Assembly (NCBI RefSeq): GCF_030272615.1
Contig: NC_081410.1
Coordinates: 190,855,619-190,919,618 of the forward strand
Direction of reading: 5' to 3'
Length of the DNA: 64,000 nt
Origin: Cryptomeria japonica
Lineage: Eukaryota; Streptophyta; Pinopsida; Cupressales; Cupressaceae
The position numbers and the translations under genes were made by a program. The notes below the pieces were generated by a model. It searched no databases. It saw nothing but the letters and a program-made list of their open reading frames with translations, and was not told where the DNA came from. Shown in pieces: positions 43,708 through 54,800 of this stretch. The first letter of the stretch is position 1. Each line of letters begins with the position of its first letter.

Positions 43708-44255
43708 AGTCAAGGTGTTCTCTAAGATTGATCTGAAATCTGGGTATCATCAGAAGCTGCGTATTCATGATGCAGATATGTATAGGTTGTCTTTTCGTAC
43801 TCATTATGGTCACTATGAGTTCACAGTGGTGTTATTTGGGTTGACAAACGTGCCTTCAATTTTCATGAGCCTCATGAATGGGGTTTTCTGCACCTACCTT
43901 GATCGTTTCGTCCTTGTGTTCTTGGATGATATTTTGATTTATTCTAGAACTATGGAGGAACACAAGGGCCACTTGCGACAGGTATTGTAGTGCTTGAGGG
44001 AGAATCAACTTTATGCCAACTTGGCGAAGTGTCATTTCTTCCAATCTGAGGTGAACTATCTCGGTCATTTAGTTTCAAGAGAAGTTGTATCTGTGAATCA
44101 TTCTAAGATCCAAGCCATTGTAGATTGGCCAGCGCTGACTAATGTTTCTGAGGTTCAGAGTTTTATGGGTTTGGTCGAATATTACCGTTGCTTTGTTCAG
44201 AGTTTTTCCCAGATAGGTCACCCTATCACTTCTCTTCAGAGAAAAGGGAAGAACT
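43708..44255 (+). pseudogene. gypsy D reverse transcriptase, C-terminal half
   Basis: [56 protein letters not shown] with the catalytic FLDD, then KCHFFQSEVNYLGHLVS, VDWPALTNVSEVQSFMGLVEYYR. A stop at 43988-43990 divides it. The catalytic pair Asp-Asp is intact. Confidence 0.92.
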
Positions 44256-44774
44256 TTGTTTGCTCAGAACAGTGTGAGGTTGTTTCATACTTTGAAGGAA
44301 CTCCTTGTTAGTGCACCAATTTTGGCAGTTCCTGATCCATCCAGAGATTGTATGGGTTGTACAGATGCATCTTTAGAAGGTATAGGACCAATACTTATGC
44401 AAGATGGTCGTGTGGTAGCCTATGAGTCTCACAAACTCAAGGACCACGAGATGAACTATCCAATTCATGACTTAGAGTTGCCAGTTGTAGTTCATGCTTT
44501 AGTCAGGTGGCACCATTTTCTATTACGACATCAGTTTGAGTTGCACAGTGATCATTGTAGTTTGCAGTACATTTTCACGCAGCCGAACTTGAATGCTCGA
44601 CAGCGAAGATGGATGGAATTCCTCTACGAGTATGATTTTGAAGTACAATATATTCAAGGGAAAGAGAATGTAGTGGCAGATGCTTTGAGTCGTAGATGGC
44701 ATGAGATTGCAGCATTGTCCCTTAGGATGGATTTGAGAGAGAGAATCCTTGTGATGCTTTCTCAGGACACTTAA
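44256..44774 (+). pseudogene. gypsy D RNase H
   Basis: 172 codons: SAPILAVPDPS, CTDASLEGIGPILMQDG with the first catalytic Asp, VAYESHKLKDHEMNYPIHDLEL with the Glu, FELHSDHCSLQYIF with the Asp, and the end RWMEFLYEYDFEVQYIQGKENVVADALSRR. It starts one frame off the RT part, so a small indel lies near 44250. A stop at 44772 separates it from integrase. Confidence 0.92.
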
Positions 44775-45722
44775 TATTAGGAGGTTAGAGTCATGACTGA
44801 GACTGGAAGGCCATTAGAGGGCAGATATTCTGGATATAACCTTGAGACAGATGGTCTTCTTCGACATCTTGGGTGGATCTATGTACCTCCATTGGATGGA
44901 CTTCATACTTTGATCATGGTTGAGGCCCATCATGCAACTTATTCAACAGATCCTGGTGTCAAGAAGATGCACGCAAATCTTAGACAATTATATCATTGGC
45001 CCAGAATAAAACGTGACATTGCTGATTTTGTGTCGAAGTGTTTAGAATGTCAGCGGGTAAAGGCAAAGCATCAACACCCTGCAGGGCTTTTACAGCCTAA
45101 TTTGGTACCGGATTGGAAATGGGACATCATTTCCATGGATTTCATAGTTGGGTTACCTGTTTCTTCGCGTCGTCATGATGCCATCAAGGTCATTGTAGAC
45201 AAATTGACCAAAGTTGCTCATTTTGGTCCTATTCGATCTTCCTATACGGCAACAGTGGTTGCACGAGTTTTCATGGAAGATGTGGTGAGGCTTCATGGGA
45301 TTCCTAGGCGAATCATTTAAGATAGAGATCTTGTCTTTACTTCATCATTGCGGACCTCACTTCAGCATGCTTTAGGGACCTAGTTGAACTTTAGTTCCAC
45401 TTATCACCCAGAGACCGATGGTCAAACCGAGCGTGTGAATCAGGTTTTGGAGGACATGTTTCGCATGTATGTTATGGACCAGTAGTCGCAGTGGGAGAAA
45501 TATCTATATCTTGTGGAGTTTTTTTATAACAATGGATATCATAGCTCCATAAGTATGTCTCCCTTCCAGGCATTGTATGGTCGTCCTTGTCGTACTCCTT
45601 TGAGTTGGGATCGATTAGAGGGCAGGGTGTGTATAGGACCGGATATACTTCAAGAGATAAAGAAGTAGGTTGAGCAGATTCGTGGACATTTGATAGCAGC
45701 ACAGGATAGGAAGAAGAAGTAT
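44775..45722 (+). pseudogene. gypsy D integrase
   Basis: HHCC finger (HHATYSTDPGVKKMHANL, then CLECQRVKAKHQ), core with MDFIVGLPVSSRRHDAI, KVAHFGPIRSSY and HGIPRRI, then after a stop at 45318 the second Asp region DRDLVFTS and STYHPETDGQTERVNQVLED with the catalytic Glu. D, D and E are all present. Further stops at 45381 and 45483 are TAG or in CAG-like context. Confidence 0.9.
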
Positions 45723-46101
45723 GTCGATGCTCACAGAGTGGATCGTCAGTTTTCTGTTGGTGCCTCGTTTTGTTGGCCCTTTTGAGATTCTTGAAAGGAT
45801 ACGACCCGTTGCCTACCATCTTGCCTTGTCACTAAGCCTATCCCACATCCACGATATTTTTCATGTTTTTGATCTTAGATCTTATCATCCTGATGTGACA
45901 CATGTTCTTGATTGGAACGCCTTGCAGGTCGAGGACATGCAGCTTTCCATGGAGCCCGTGTGCATTCTGCAGCGTCGGGGTTTGACCCTCAGGGGTCGTA
46001 CCATCGATCAAGTAAGGGTTTTATGGGACCCAAATGATGAGACCTCGACTACATGGGAGGATGCAGCGAAAATGAGAGAGCTATACCCTTATCTATTTTA
46101 G
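45721..46101 (+). pseudogene. gypsy D C-terminal chromodomain-like tail
   Basis: One frame on from integrase: VGPFEILERIRPVAYHLAL, IHDIFHVFDLRSYHPD, MEPVCILQRRGLTLRGRTID and QVRVLWDPNDETSTTWEDAA, ending YPYLF. This is the usual end of Tekay/Del polyproteins, where the last part resembles a chromodomain and may guide insertion to heterochromatin (family knowledge). Confidence 0.85.
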
Positions 46102-46120
46102 GCTTCTAGGAGTAAGCCTA

Positions 46121-46136
46121 GTTTTGGGGGGGAAGA
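46121..46136 (+). other. polypurine tract of gypsy D
   Basis: GTTTTGGGGGGGAAGA directly before the 3' LTR. Confidence 0.9.
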
Positions 46137-46496
46137 TGTAGTACCCCTCCCTCGATTAGACTTTTTAGATACATGTTTTGACTATAGCTAACTTTTTCAG
46201 TGGATATTAGTGGATACATTATATGGTGATATTTTACTCAAATGTTATGCTATGATGTGTTATACTTTGATTTGAGTTTCAATGTATGTTGTTTACGCAT
46301 TATTTCCCTTAATGATGGTTAAATGTTATTTATTGGATTACTGACCATGGACTAACATATTTATTTTATGTGTGAGATGCGTTATGTACATGTTATCATG
46401 TTTGTAAGTGTATGGGGTGCGAGGAGATTATTTTCCTTCACTCACTTCGATGAGACAAGGAACGTCACAATTCTTCTTCACCGGTGTGTCTACTGT

Positions 46497-46538
46497 CTGT
46501 GTGTGTGTGTGTGCGTGTGTGTGTGTGTGTGAGTGTGA
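46497..46538 (+). repeat. GT microsatellite in gypsy D 3' LTR
   Basis: About 20 GT units with single interruptions (GTGCGT, GTGAGT). The 5' LTR has no repeat here (TGTGTTTAACTATATATATG), so it expanded after insertion or was lost there. Confidence 0.85.
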
Positions 46539-47754
46539 ATTGGTGATGCAGGATTTGCAGGTATAAGGTACTGACTTCACTTGATGTCTAAGCCTACCTA
46601 AATAATCCGATAGAAGTGGAGGAGATAGTCTTAAGGCCTTGAGTTTACCCTTAGCCTTGCTCGTTACTTAGCAGTGCCAGTTGTTAGTCAGCGGTCTTTT
46701 TGTTGGTATGCGGGTCGTATTTCTGTTTGGCCTTGTTGATTGCGTGTTATGCATTTTTAAAATTTATTTTGAAATAAATGATTAAGTGAATTTTAATATT
46801 TTAATAGATTTAAAAATTCCTTTATTTGAGTAGCTAAAAAAGTGAACTATTTAGTTAAATAGTGAAATGATATACTATTTGTTTTAATTGATTTTTAAAA
46901 AAAAGTTGTTTTAGTTTTATGTATATTAATGATTGATTGTTTGTCATATTTAAAAAAAGGGAAATGATTTTTAATTTGCAAAGTTAAATAAAATGCATCC
47001 CTTTAAGAAAAAAGAAATTTTAATTTTAATTTTATTTAAAAAAAAGTTTTTTAACTTGACCTAAAAAAAGATATTTTGAAAAGGAAAAATTATATATATG
47101 ATTTTTTTATAAAAAAAATTGCTTCGAGAAAAAACCTTTGTGTTTGATTTTTAAGCTAGAATTGTTGGTGGAGGAATTTGCCTAGAGTTTTGTGGTTTGC
47201 TCTCCTTCAACCCTGTCTGCCTGGATAGCTAAACAAGTTGGTAAAATGATTTGTTTTGTTTGGGTGAAAATTTGGTGTTTAATCAATCTCTGTTGGGTTT
47301 TTGGGTTAAGATTGTAAGTAGTGAAAATTGAGTTATGTTTATTTTCCTATAGTTTTCTTTTTGAAAATATTCCCATTGTTGATTTTTAAGGGGTTGTGCT
47401 GCCAAAATTTTTAACTTTGGGGCAAACCTGGGAAAATTGAGAAAATGGGAAAATTATTGGTTGTGAATGAAATTGGAAAATCAAAAGCAATTATTTACCC
47501 TATTAACCTTCGTTGTTTTCAAATTTTGATTATAATATATGGCTGGGGTTTGATTTCTTTGAAATTTCTGGTTGAAAAAATGTATTTAGTTTCCTCAATT
47601 TGCTGGAAAATAGGTTTTATGTGTTTTAATATACTTGTTAAAAATTAGTTCTACCAGTTCATATTTAGAATGACTGGGTTTTTTTGTCTAAAAAAAAATT
47701 ACCAGTTCTGTTTTTTTTTAAATTGACTGGGTTAAAAATATATATATATAAAAA

Positions 47755-47760
<6 letters not shown>

Positions 47761-47806
<46 letters not shown>
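47761..47806 (+). repeat. AT microsatellite in gypsy D 3' LTR
   Basis: 23 AT units, preceded by shorter AT runs and followed by a G-rich stretch. Confidence 0.9.
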
Positions 47807-47812
<6 letters not shown>

Positions 47813-48195
47813 GCGGGGGTGGGGGGGGCGATGGCACCACATCCCATGGCATGGGGTCGTGGCTCCCCATGGCATCGTGGTCCACCCATAGCCCAAGGGT
47901 TGTGCGGAGGGCCACGTCGTGGGCCCACAACCCAGCCCCACCCCTTTATAATGGGGTTTACGTGGCTATGAAAAGCTACATGGGGATTATTTAAAGTTTT
48001 TTTTTAATTAATTTAATAAATTAAAATATTATATATATATATTCATGTTTAGTTTTTATTTCTTTTTATATAAGTGATTTAAACAAATATGTTTTGGAAA
48101 AAGAATTATTTTATTTTGGAAAAAGTGATGTTATTTTGAGAATGGATTTTTATTTTGGGAAAAAATAAATGTAGAATTAGTAAATAAATGAATTA

Positions 48196-48198
<3 letters not shown>

Positions 48199-48231
<33 letters not shown>
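48199..48231 (+). repeat. GT microsatellite 2 in gypsy D 3' LTR
   Basis: About 16 TG units just before the point where the shortened 5' LTR becomes collinear again. Confidence 0.9.
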
Positions 48232-48234
<3 letters not shown>

Positions 48235-49837
48235 ATAATGAAAAGGTGGTTTTTAAATGATGTATTTTGAATCTGAGAGGAGTTAGAGAACCTTGATAAA
48301 TTTGTGTTTAAAATGAAATAGAAAAGTGTTATATTCTTGATTAGTTAAGGTGCTTATTTTTAATAGACTGTATTCGCATTTAAATTAGAAATTGCAAGTC
48401 CTTGGTTAATGAATTAGATGTTTTCATGTGGTCATTTTCGTTGGTCGGTCATGTCACTTGACAGAGATTTGTCAGTTAGTTTAATATTGTGCAAAGGCTT
48501 GTTTGGCCAAGAGTTTTTCCTATTGTCTTGAACTCTATGGTGTAACTTCAATTTGGTACTTTGGTTTTGGAGTTTGTTGGGACATTTTTGTTTAGTGTTA
48601 TAAAGGAAAGTGGCTTTCGAGTGGGGGTCAATCCCAAAGAGGTTAGCAGGATAACCCCTCGAAAGTTGTATAAGTAAATGATAACCTAATAATACATTAG
48701 GAGGTTGGGTAAATGAAACAATAAGTAAGATAATTATACCTCGCTTATGGTTGAGTGCTAGTACAGACTCGGGATATAGTGAAAAGGCCTAAAATGGCAA
48801 ACCAACAACCTTGTCCTCACGAAAGGATTATTTGGGTCCACATGAGACTTGGATGGGGCTGGGGGTTTGGGAGAGGTTACCAAGATAAACCAAGATGGGG
48901 TTCGGGACCTATGAAGGTCTACCAAGATAACCATACTAGGTTATGTGATGACACTCTTCCCTTAAGGTCACTAGTGTGTAGTCTTGTTGGTATCCCTTGA
49001 GTTTTGTTGTGGAGTCATATTCTGCAAGTTTATGCTTCTTGTGAGTCTTTCTGATGTTGTGTTTTGACCATATGTGTGCATACCTTGTAGGTTGCTAGTA
49101 GGTCTTATTTCTATCTCCTAGCATGGTGTGGTGTTTCTTTTTGAGCCACATGGTCAGGTGGTAGTGCCACTTTCCATCGGGTGTGTGTTTTTCCTTCTTG
49201 CAGCAGTTGGCTTCATAGGTGTTCCAGTTGTGCTTGGATTCGAGTGTCTTGTTATCCAGTTGGATCTCATTTGTTATTTGCATCATTCCTTGTATATCAT
49301 GGACCTTATATGGTCAATTTTAATTATTTCATATGTATGTCTTCATGGAAAGATGTAAATTGTAATGTAAACATTATCTGATCTTTTGAGACTTAGTGGT
49401 TTAGTGAAATTGAATGTATTTTTATCTTATGATGCAAACAAAGTACGAATGGAAATTAAATGTTTAATGCATATGTTTTATTTGAATAGTAGATGCAATG
49501 TAATGGATGGAATCCTAATGAATGAAATTTAAACATGTTATTAATATTTTAATACTATTGAATGATTAACTATTGGTTAACTGTAACTATGTTTTTATGT
49601 TTAATCAACTTAATTGGATTAGGTAGTACTAAGCAATGTTAGTTTAAACCATGTTAACAAATTTGGGAAACCCTTTAAGTGTTAAGTTAAGTCTTTCATT
49701 GTGTAATCTAAATGTTATGTTAACTCAATGTATCATTAAACTTATTGAAGTTCTAAAAAATATATATATTATTTATTCTATTTTCAAGTGTTTTAGTTTA
49801 ATCCTTTCGGGGTTTCTTGGCGAGGCGTTACATCAGC

Positions 49838-50366
49838 TCTCAATCGATCAAACTTGGGTAATTCATTTCTTCCACTAATACCTTGAATGAAAGATTTCTA
49901 AGAGTGGGGAAGGTCATTGATGGCCAGCATAACCAGATCTTTATCCTAAATAGAATCTCCAATATGATTGAGTTGATACTTCAATTTTTTAATCTTCATA
50001 AAAAAAGAAAAACAGATTCACCTCTAGCGATTTTGATATGGAGTTGACATCTCAATGCTAAAGCTCTACTAGTACAGTTGAATTCATACAAACTTTGAAG
50101 ACACTCGAACATCTCTTTGGTTGAATCCAACTTGGATATAATAGGTACTTGATGATCCTTAACAGAATCAATTAGTATCTTTCTTGCCAAGAAGTTATTC
50201 TTTCTCCATTGATCTTTCTCAGAATCATCGGAAGGTTCATCTACAACACACTTCACATAGTTGAGAAGATTATTCTCTTCAAACACAATGAAGACTTTGA
50301 AGTTCCATGAAGTATAATTAGCTACACCATCCAATTTCTATTCAACTTTGAGTCCATTCACCATTG
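49838..50366 (-). pseudogene. copia C gag, N-terminal and central part
   Basis: It begins at ATG near 50364-50366 (MVNGLKVE) about 90 bp from the primer-binding site. One stop follows, then an open stretch 50334-49996: YTSWNFKVFIVFEENNLLNY, VDEPSDDSEKDQWRKNN, FLARKILIDSV and LDSTKEMFECLQSLYE, the UBN2-type gag of copia. The frame continues with stops to the gypsy D insertion and resumes at 38049. Confidence 0.85.
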
Positions 50367-50452
50367 TTGAACCTTGAAATAAACAATCTACGATAAAGCA
50401 AAGAATATTTCAAAACTAAACAATCTAGTTATGGATCTTTTCTTTAGACCCA

Positions 50453-50463
50453 CTCTGATACCA
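50453..50463 (-). other. primer-binding site of copia C
   Basis: TGGTATCAGAG on the minus strand, directly next to the 5' LTR. Confidence 0.88.
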
Positions 50464-51197
50464 TGTTAAAACTAGAACCAGAAAGATAAATCTCAAAATC
50501 TAAAAGTAGAATTCTAATAAGAACAAGTTACACAAAAAATTTATCCTGGGGAAAACCCTCCACTTGAGGGTAAAAAAAAAAGCCACACCAGATCTCAAAT
50601 TTTATTGAAGGCACAAATTTAAAATACAGAGCTCTCAACCTTAATAATCAATCATCTAATCATGATTAATAGCATTTAACAAACAAGAGAAGAAGCCGAG
50701 AAAATCATAGCAAACTAAAGGATTTTACAAATATGCTAGCAAATAGTATTGTTGAAGAAGATATGAATCAAAAAAACTTCACATGTATATATGAACACCC
50801 CTACATATGAATAAATATATTCTTTCTTCTAAACTTCACCTGTCTCCTAAATACAATCTGCAATACTTGAAATGACAAAAGCAAAAACCAAGAATGAATA
50901 ACACGAAGTTAATTTATGATCCAATACTTCACGTGAATAATACTAAAGCTGACAGTTACATAGAAATACATTACATCAACCGAGCCACTAAGGCAAAGAG
51001 AAACTGAAACTTTCAGCGGATAAAAAGAATGCATTTCCAGCTAGTACTCAGGTCGGTGATGGCATACAAAGAAACCGATACATATACAGTTGAAGCAAGC
51101 AAATAATGAACCGACAGAATACAAAAAGAATGAATAAGAAAATAGTAATACAACCAAGGCAGATAAATGAAGTCTCCTACAGCTACAACCATTAGCA
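50464..51197 (-). repeat. copia C 5' LTR
   Basis: Directly preceded (on the + strand) by CTCTGATACCA, the complement of the primer-binding site. It ends CCATTAGCA, then the target duplication. Confidence 0.9.
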
Positions 51198-51202
51198 CAT
51201 TT

Positions 51203-51376
51203 AGATGTGTATAACTAGTCTTGATGATATCCTAAATTTTATTCTACAAAGTCTTCCAGTAAGATTCCATTTTGTCCTTCCACTATGAAACATTTGTTCA
51301 ATCAGCCACAAGTACTTTAAGATGAAGTTCCTACGCCATTTCAGATCTACCTCAAGTGATTAAGCTTTCCAAAGAG
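51203..51376 (-). pseudogene. copia B gag, N-terminal fragment
   Basis: Minus-strand sequence between the 5' LTR of B and the copia C insertion. Words such as KMESYWKTL and IIKTSYTHL suit copia gag, but stops are frequent and no clear ATG is seen. Identified mainly by position. Confidence 0.5.
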
Positions 51377-51398
51377 GAACCAATTCTATGCTACCAAT
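51377..51398 (-). other. primer-binding site region of copia B
   Basis: On the minus strand TTGGTAGCATAGAATTGG next to the 5' LTR. It resembles TGGTAGCAGAGC-type sites with substitutions. Confidence 0.6.
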
Positions 51399-51895
51399 TG
51401 TTGAACACATGGCAAGACTGAGAGGGGGTGAATCAGTGCAAAACTTCAAAACAAATTAATAATAAATATCAAATAACACAACAACAACATATCAATCATC
51501 AACACATGAACACTAGATTACGTGAAAAAACCCAAACTAAAAAAAACCACAATGAGAATCTAACTCACAATATGAATAAAATGTTTACAATGTTTTAGGC
51601 TTACTACCAAGGAGCAACAATGCATGATGGACTTGCAAGGCTAAGGCACGCTGCCTTAGGGAAAGATATAAGGACTTGCACAACTGAGGCTCACTACTTA
51701 ATGGCAATATAATCTATTGTCGAAGGAACCACTATCAATCAACAACAAAGGAAATAGTAAAACCGAAAATGAGAATGATCTTCTAAACATCAAATTGTCA
51801 TTGAACAACTAGACCAAGCAACCAACATCATGGTAAACATCTTTGTTAACCACCACTATCACAACACACTGTCTCATTGAATATACACCTACAAA

Positions 51896-54800
51896 TGTAG
51901 TGACCACCCTTGACAAGACTTTTATTTGATGCTTGATAGACATATTTAGACCTATTTAGACTCTTGACGATGATGTTATGGATTATGATGATGATTTGAC
52001 ATTTGTTTCAGTTTCTTTATGTTATGGATTACTATGAGGACTTATGATACTTTGATGATTTATATAGATGATGGTGCTATCGTTATTGATTTCATGATTG
52101 GATAGATATATGTGATTTGATGAACTTCATATGTATTCATATAATAAATGTCTTACATGTCCTATTTTGTTCATGGATTACATGGATCACACATTGGATG
52201 ATATTGTGGATGATTTATGTTGATTTAGTATCTGATGTTAGTATTGATATTCTAACCCTATTTCATGGATTTAATTGATGGGATGTTGTATGATGTGTTG
52301 ACCATTATTTGACTGTCTTTGTGGATAATCGACGTCACATCACTCATTGCGAGCGGGATGTGTCGTTATATATGTATATATACATATATCATTGTTGGTG
52401 GTTGTAGGACTTCCAGGTACCAGACATCTATTCCTCCTAGAATCCCCGGGTGCGAGCTCCCCTAGCTTTACCAGTGCGAGTGTGTCCTTATCCCAGTGGA
52501 ATATGTGGTTTCATAGTTGACACAACTTCCCTTCACATACTCTAGGTTTAAGTTGTGACTAGGCGCAATGGGTCACGTCAGTTGTCAGCTTGTCTCTTTC
52601 AAATTTGTGAGTACGGTAATATTGATTCTCTTTTGGTATGTGGATTATTCATGTTGTGGTTGATTTAATTGTCACGTGGTTATTTATGTGACGTTGGATT
52701 ATTTGTTTATTTGGTGAAAGATTTGATAGTTAGTATTATATATTTTTAATTATTTGATTTAAGCTATTTGAGCTTTTGATTATTTGATTTATGATTTTTA
52801 GATTTATGGTATTTATTTAATTAATAATTATGTAAGGATTATTTATATTTTTATTGATGGTTGAATATAGTCTAAGTATTAATTAATATTTAAATTGAAA
52901 GTAATTAATTATTTAATGTTTGATTTATTTGATTATGTGTTCCCTTTGTGATTATTTAATTAAAATACCTATAGTCTATAAAGTATTACATATTATTTCC
53001 TATAGGGCTATAGTTTAAATACTAATATTTATTAGGTTGTATGGTAATTATACCTTGGGATTTTAAAATATATTTATCCCACCTACTTATAATATATGTT
53101 AATATCTCCTACCTACCCTATTCTCCTATTGGAGGATTTTATTTTGGGAAACAATAGGATATGGGAAAAACATTCCAAAATGGAATTATCTCATTGGTTG
53201 GATTCTTTTAGGGTTTCCTGGTTATTTTTTCTTTTTAATGGATTCCCTGTGATTGTTCACGAGTTCCATTCTTTGGCTTTAGATTCTGGGTGGATAGCTT
53301 GGACTTGGTTTGGAAGAGATTTGGGCTTGGATCTGGATTGCAAAGCTTGTGGGCTATCCTTCAGCTACCTACCATCACACGGGCTGCAAGTTGGAGGCCA
53401 TTCCCTTTGTTGTTTATCTTTGTTTTCATTATCTGCAAATGTTTACTCTATGAATTCTTTGTGTGGGGTAAAATAAATAGTTTTCTTCCATATTCTTTGT
53501 TCTTAATAAATTTGATTGGGAATCCATGGGTTATGAGATCTTTGTTTGATGAAATTTGGAAATTGTCTTTGTTGTGATTGTTGTGAAATGCATGGCATGA
53601 AGTTTTCTATGTATTCTAAATTATTTCCTATGTGTGATTGTATTTTCTTATTGTTGCTTTGGGGATTTCTTTCATTTTGTTAAAGATTTAAGGGAGTTTG
53701 TGGTGTTGAGAGGAGAGAGTCTTGTAATCTTCCAGTCTGGCCTTACCGTGAGGAAGACTCACAGGAATCATCTCCTTCTTAGACATTTTATGTTTCCTTT
53801 GTTTTTTTATGTGTTTTCACGTCTGGAATAAGTTTATTGTTTGTATTTAGATGTGTGTTGAGTCTATTCCATGATTTGGATTCAAGATTTGGTGTTAGAT
53901 GGTTTTCTGAACTTGTTGGAGATGTCTTTTTTTCCTCTTGAAGTCTATAGAATGTTTTCAATTGGATTTCTTTGGTTTAATTTTATTATTTTATGGTGTT
54001 TATACCTTGTTAGGGTTCATTTCGTGTCGATTCCAATGAGTATATATATGTCATATTAAGACCACTATGTCTTGTACAAATTTGATCCCGTTTTTTCTGC
54101 ATTTTCTATTTTAAAAAAAGTACAGTTTGTTGCAAATGCACTACATGATTTGACAAATGCGCTATAGGACTAAACAAATGCACTAAAATAGTAAATGTAT
54201 GCGCCAGGCTATCTATTTTAGGGTTTTGATTAGTTTAAGTTCCTATTTGATGTCAATTGGATTGTGGGTCGTACCAACAACTTTTTTAGGGCATTTATGA
54301 TGTTGATTTATGATTGGTGATGTCTTCATATGATTTATTTGTTATTTTTCTATGTGTTTTATGCCATTTGAGTTGTTTGTGTTTCATCTCTTGTTGATGC
54401 GCCGAGAGAGAGATTGATATTCTTGTGATTTTGCGCCAACAAGTGAATTGGCCTTGCTGAAACTATTTGATGATTAATTTCAGATTTGTATGGATTTTCT
54501 TATGGCCCTTGCGATGTTGTTTTGGCCAAGAGGCTCATTGGTTTTGGTTCTCATGTGTGACCTTTCACATGTTTCATGCCTATGAGATGAGATTGTTGGT
54601 TGCGTATGGATTATTTATGATTTCAGATTTATGTATGTTCTCAGTTTTTATTATGATTTTAGAGCCTCTTGTGTTGTCATTGTTTGAGACCATGTTAGAG
54701 GGGAGTGGGCTTCCTTGTGATGACTAAGATCACGAGAGATAGGCTTGCATGAGGTTCCTTGTATGGATGCATGAACTCTAGACCACTAGGGCACATTGGG

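Larger units (their letters stand above)
38055..49832 (+). mobile_element. Ty3/gypsy chromovirus-like retrotransposon D
   Basis: LTRs starting TGTAGTACCCCTCCCTCG (38055-39540 and 46137-49832) flank gag, protease, RT, RNase H, integrase and a C-terminal chromodomain-like tail, an order and wording of the Tekay/Del type. The primer-binding site is at 39543-39554 and the polypurine tract at 46121-46136. Flanks TCAGT (38050-38054) and TCAGC (49833-49837) are a duplication with one mismatch. Net of LTR I it is about 10 kb. Coding parts carry many stops. Confidence 0.92.
46137..49832 (+). repeat. gypsy D 3' LTR (3,696 bp)
   Basis: The full-length copy, ending GAGGCGTTACA. It contains GT repeats at 46497-46538 and 48199-48231, an AT repeat at 47761-47806 with a G-rich flank, and an AT-rich centre. 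Open frames in it, such as those at 47665-47971 and 48755-49000, are microsatellite or repeat translations, not genes. Confidence 0.9.
29316..51197 (-). mobile_element. Ty1/copia retrotransposon C, inserted in copia B gag and itself split
   Basis: LTRs at 29316-30046 and 50464-51197 (731 and 734 bp) start TGTTAAAACTAGAACC. The primer-binding site is at 50453-50463 and the polypurine tract at 30047-30060. Three internal pieces (30047-33497, 37680-38054, 49838-50463) give gag to RNase H in order, about 5.9 kb net. Flanks CATTA (29311-29315) and CATTT (51198-51202) are a duplication with one mismatch. Its wording (LYVDDLFLTGDD, CDNQSC) separates it from the A/B lineage. Confidence 0.9.

Noticed and set aside
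47665-47971. Overlapping open frames on both strands with runs of Tyr-Ile and Met-Gly-Pro
   Set aside because: They are translations of an AT microsatellite and its G-rich flank inside the gypsy D LTR.
46600-48240. Insertion of a separate mobile element into the gypsy D 3' LTR
   Set aside because: No target duplication or terminal repeats; solo LTR E has related sequence in the middle, so deletion in the 5' LTR is simpler.
50453-50463. Possible tRNA-Met fragment gene
   Set aside because: Only the acceptor-complementary end is present, directly beside an LTR. It is a primer-binding site, as at 35498 and 39543.
53096-53577. Two overlapping plus-strand frames
   Set aside because: They lie within solo LTR E and are Trp/Phe/Leu-rich without domain features; a chance opening in T-rich sequence.
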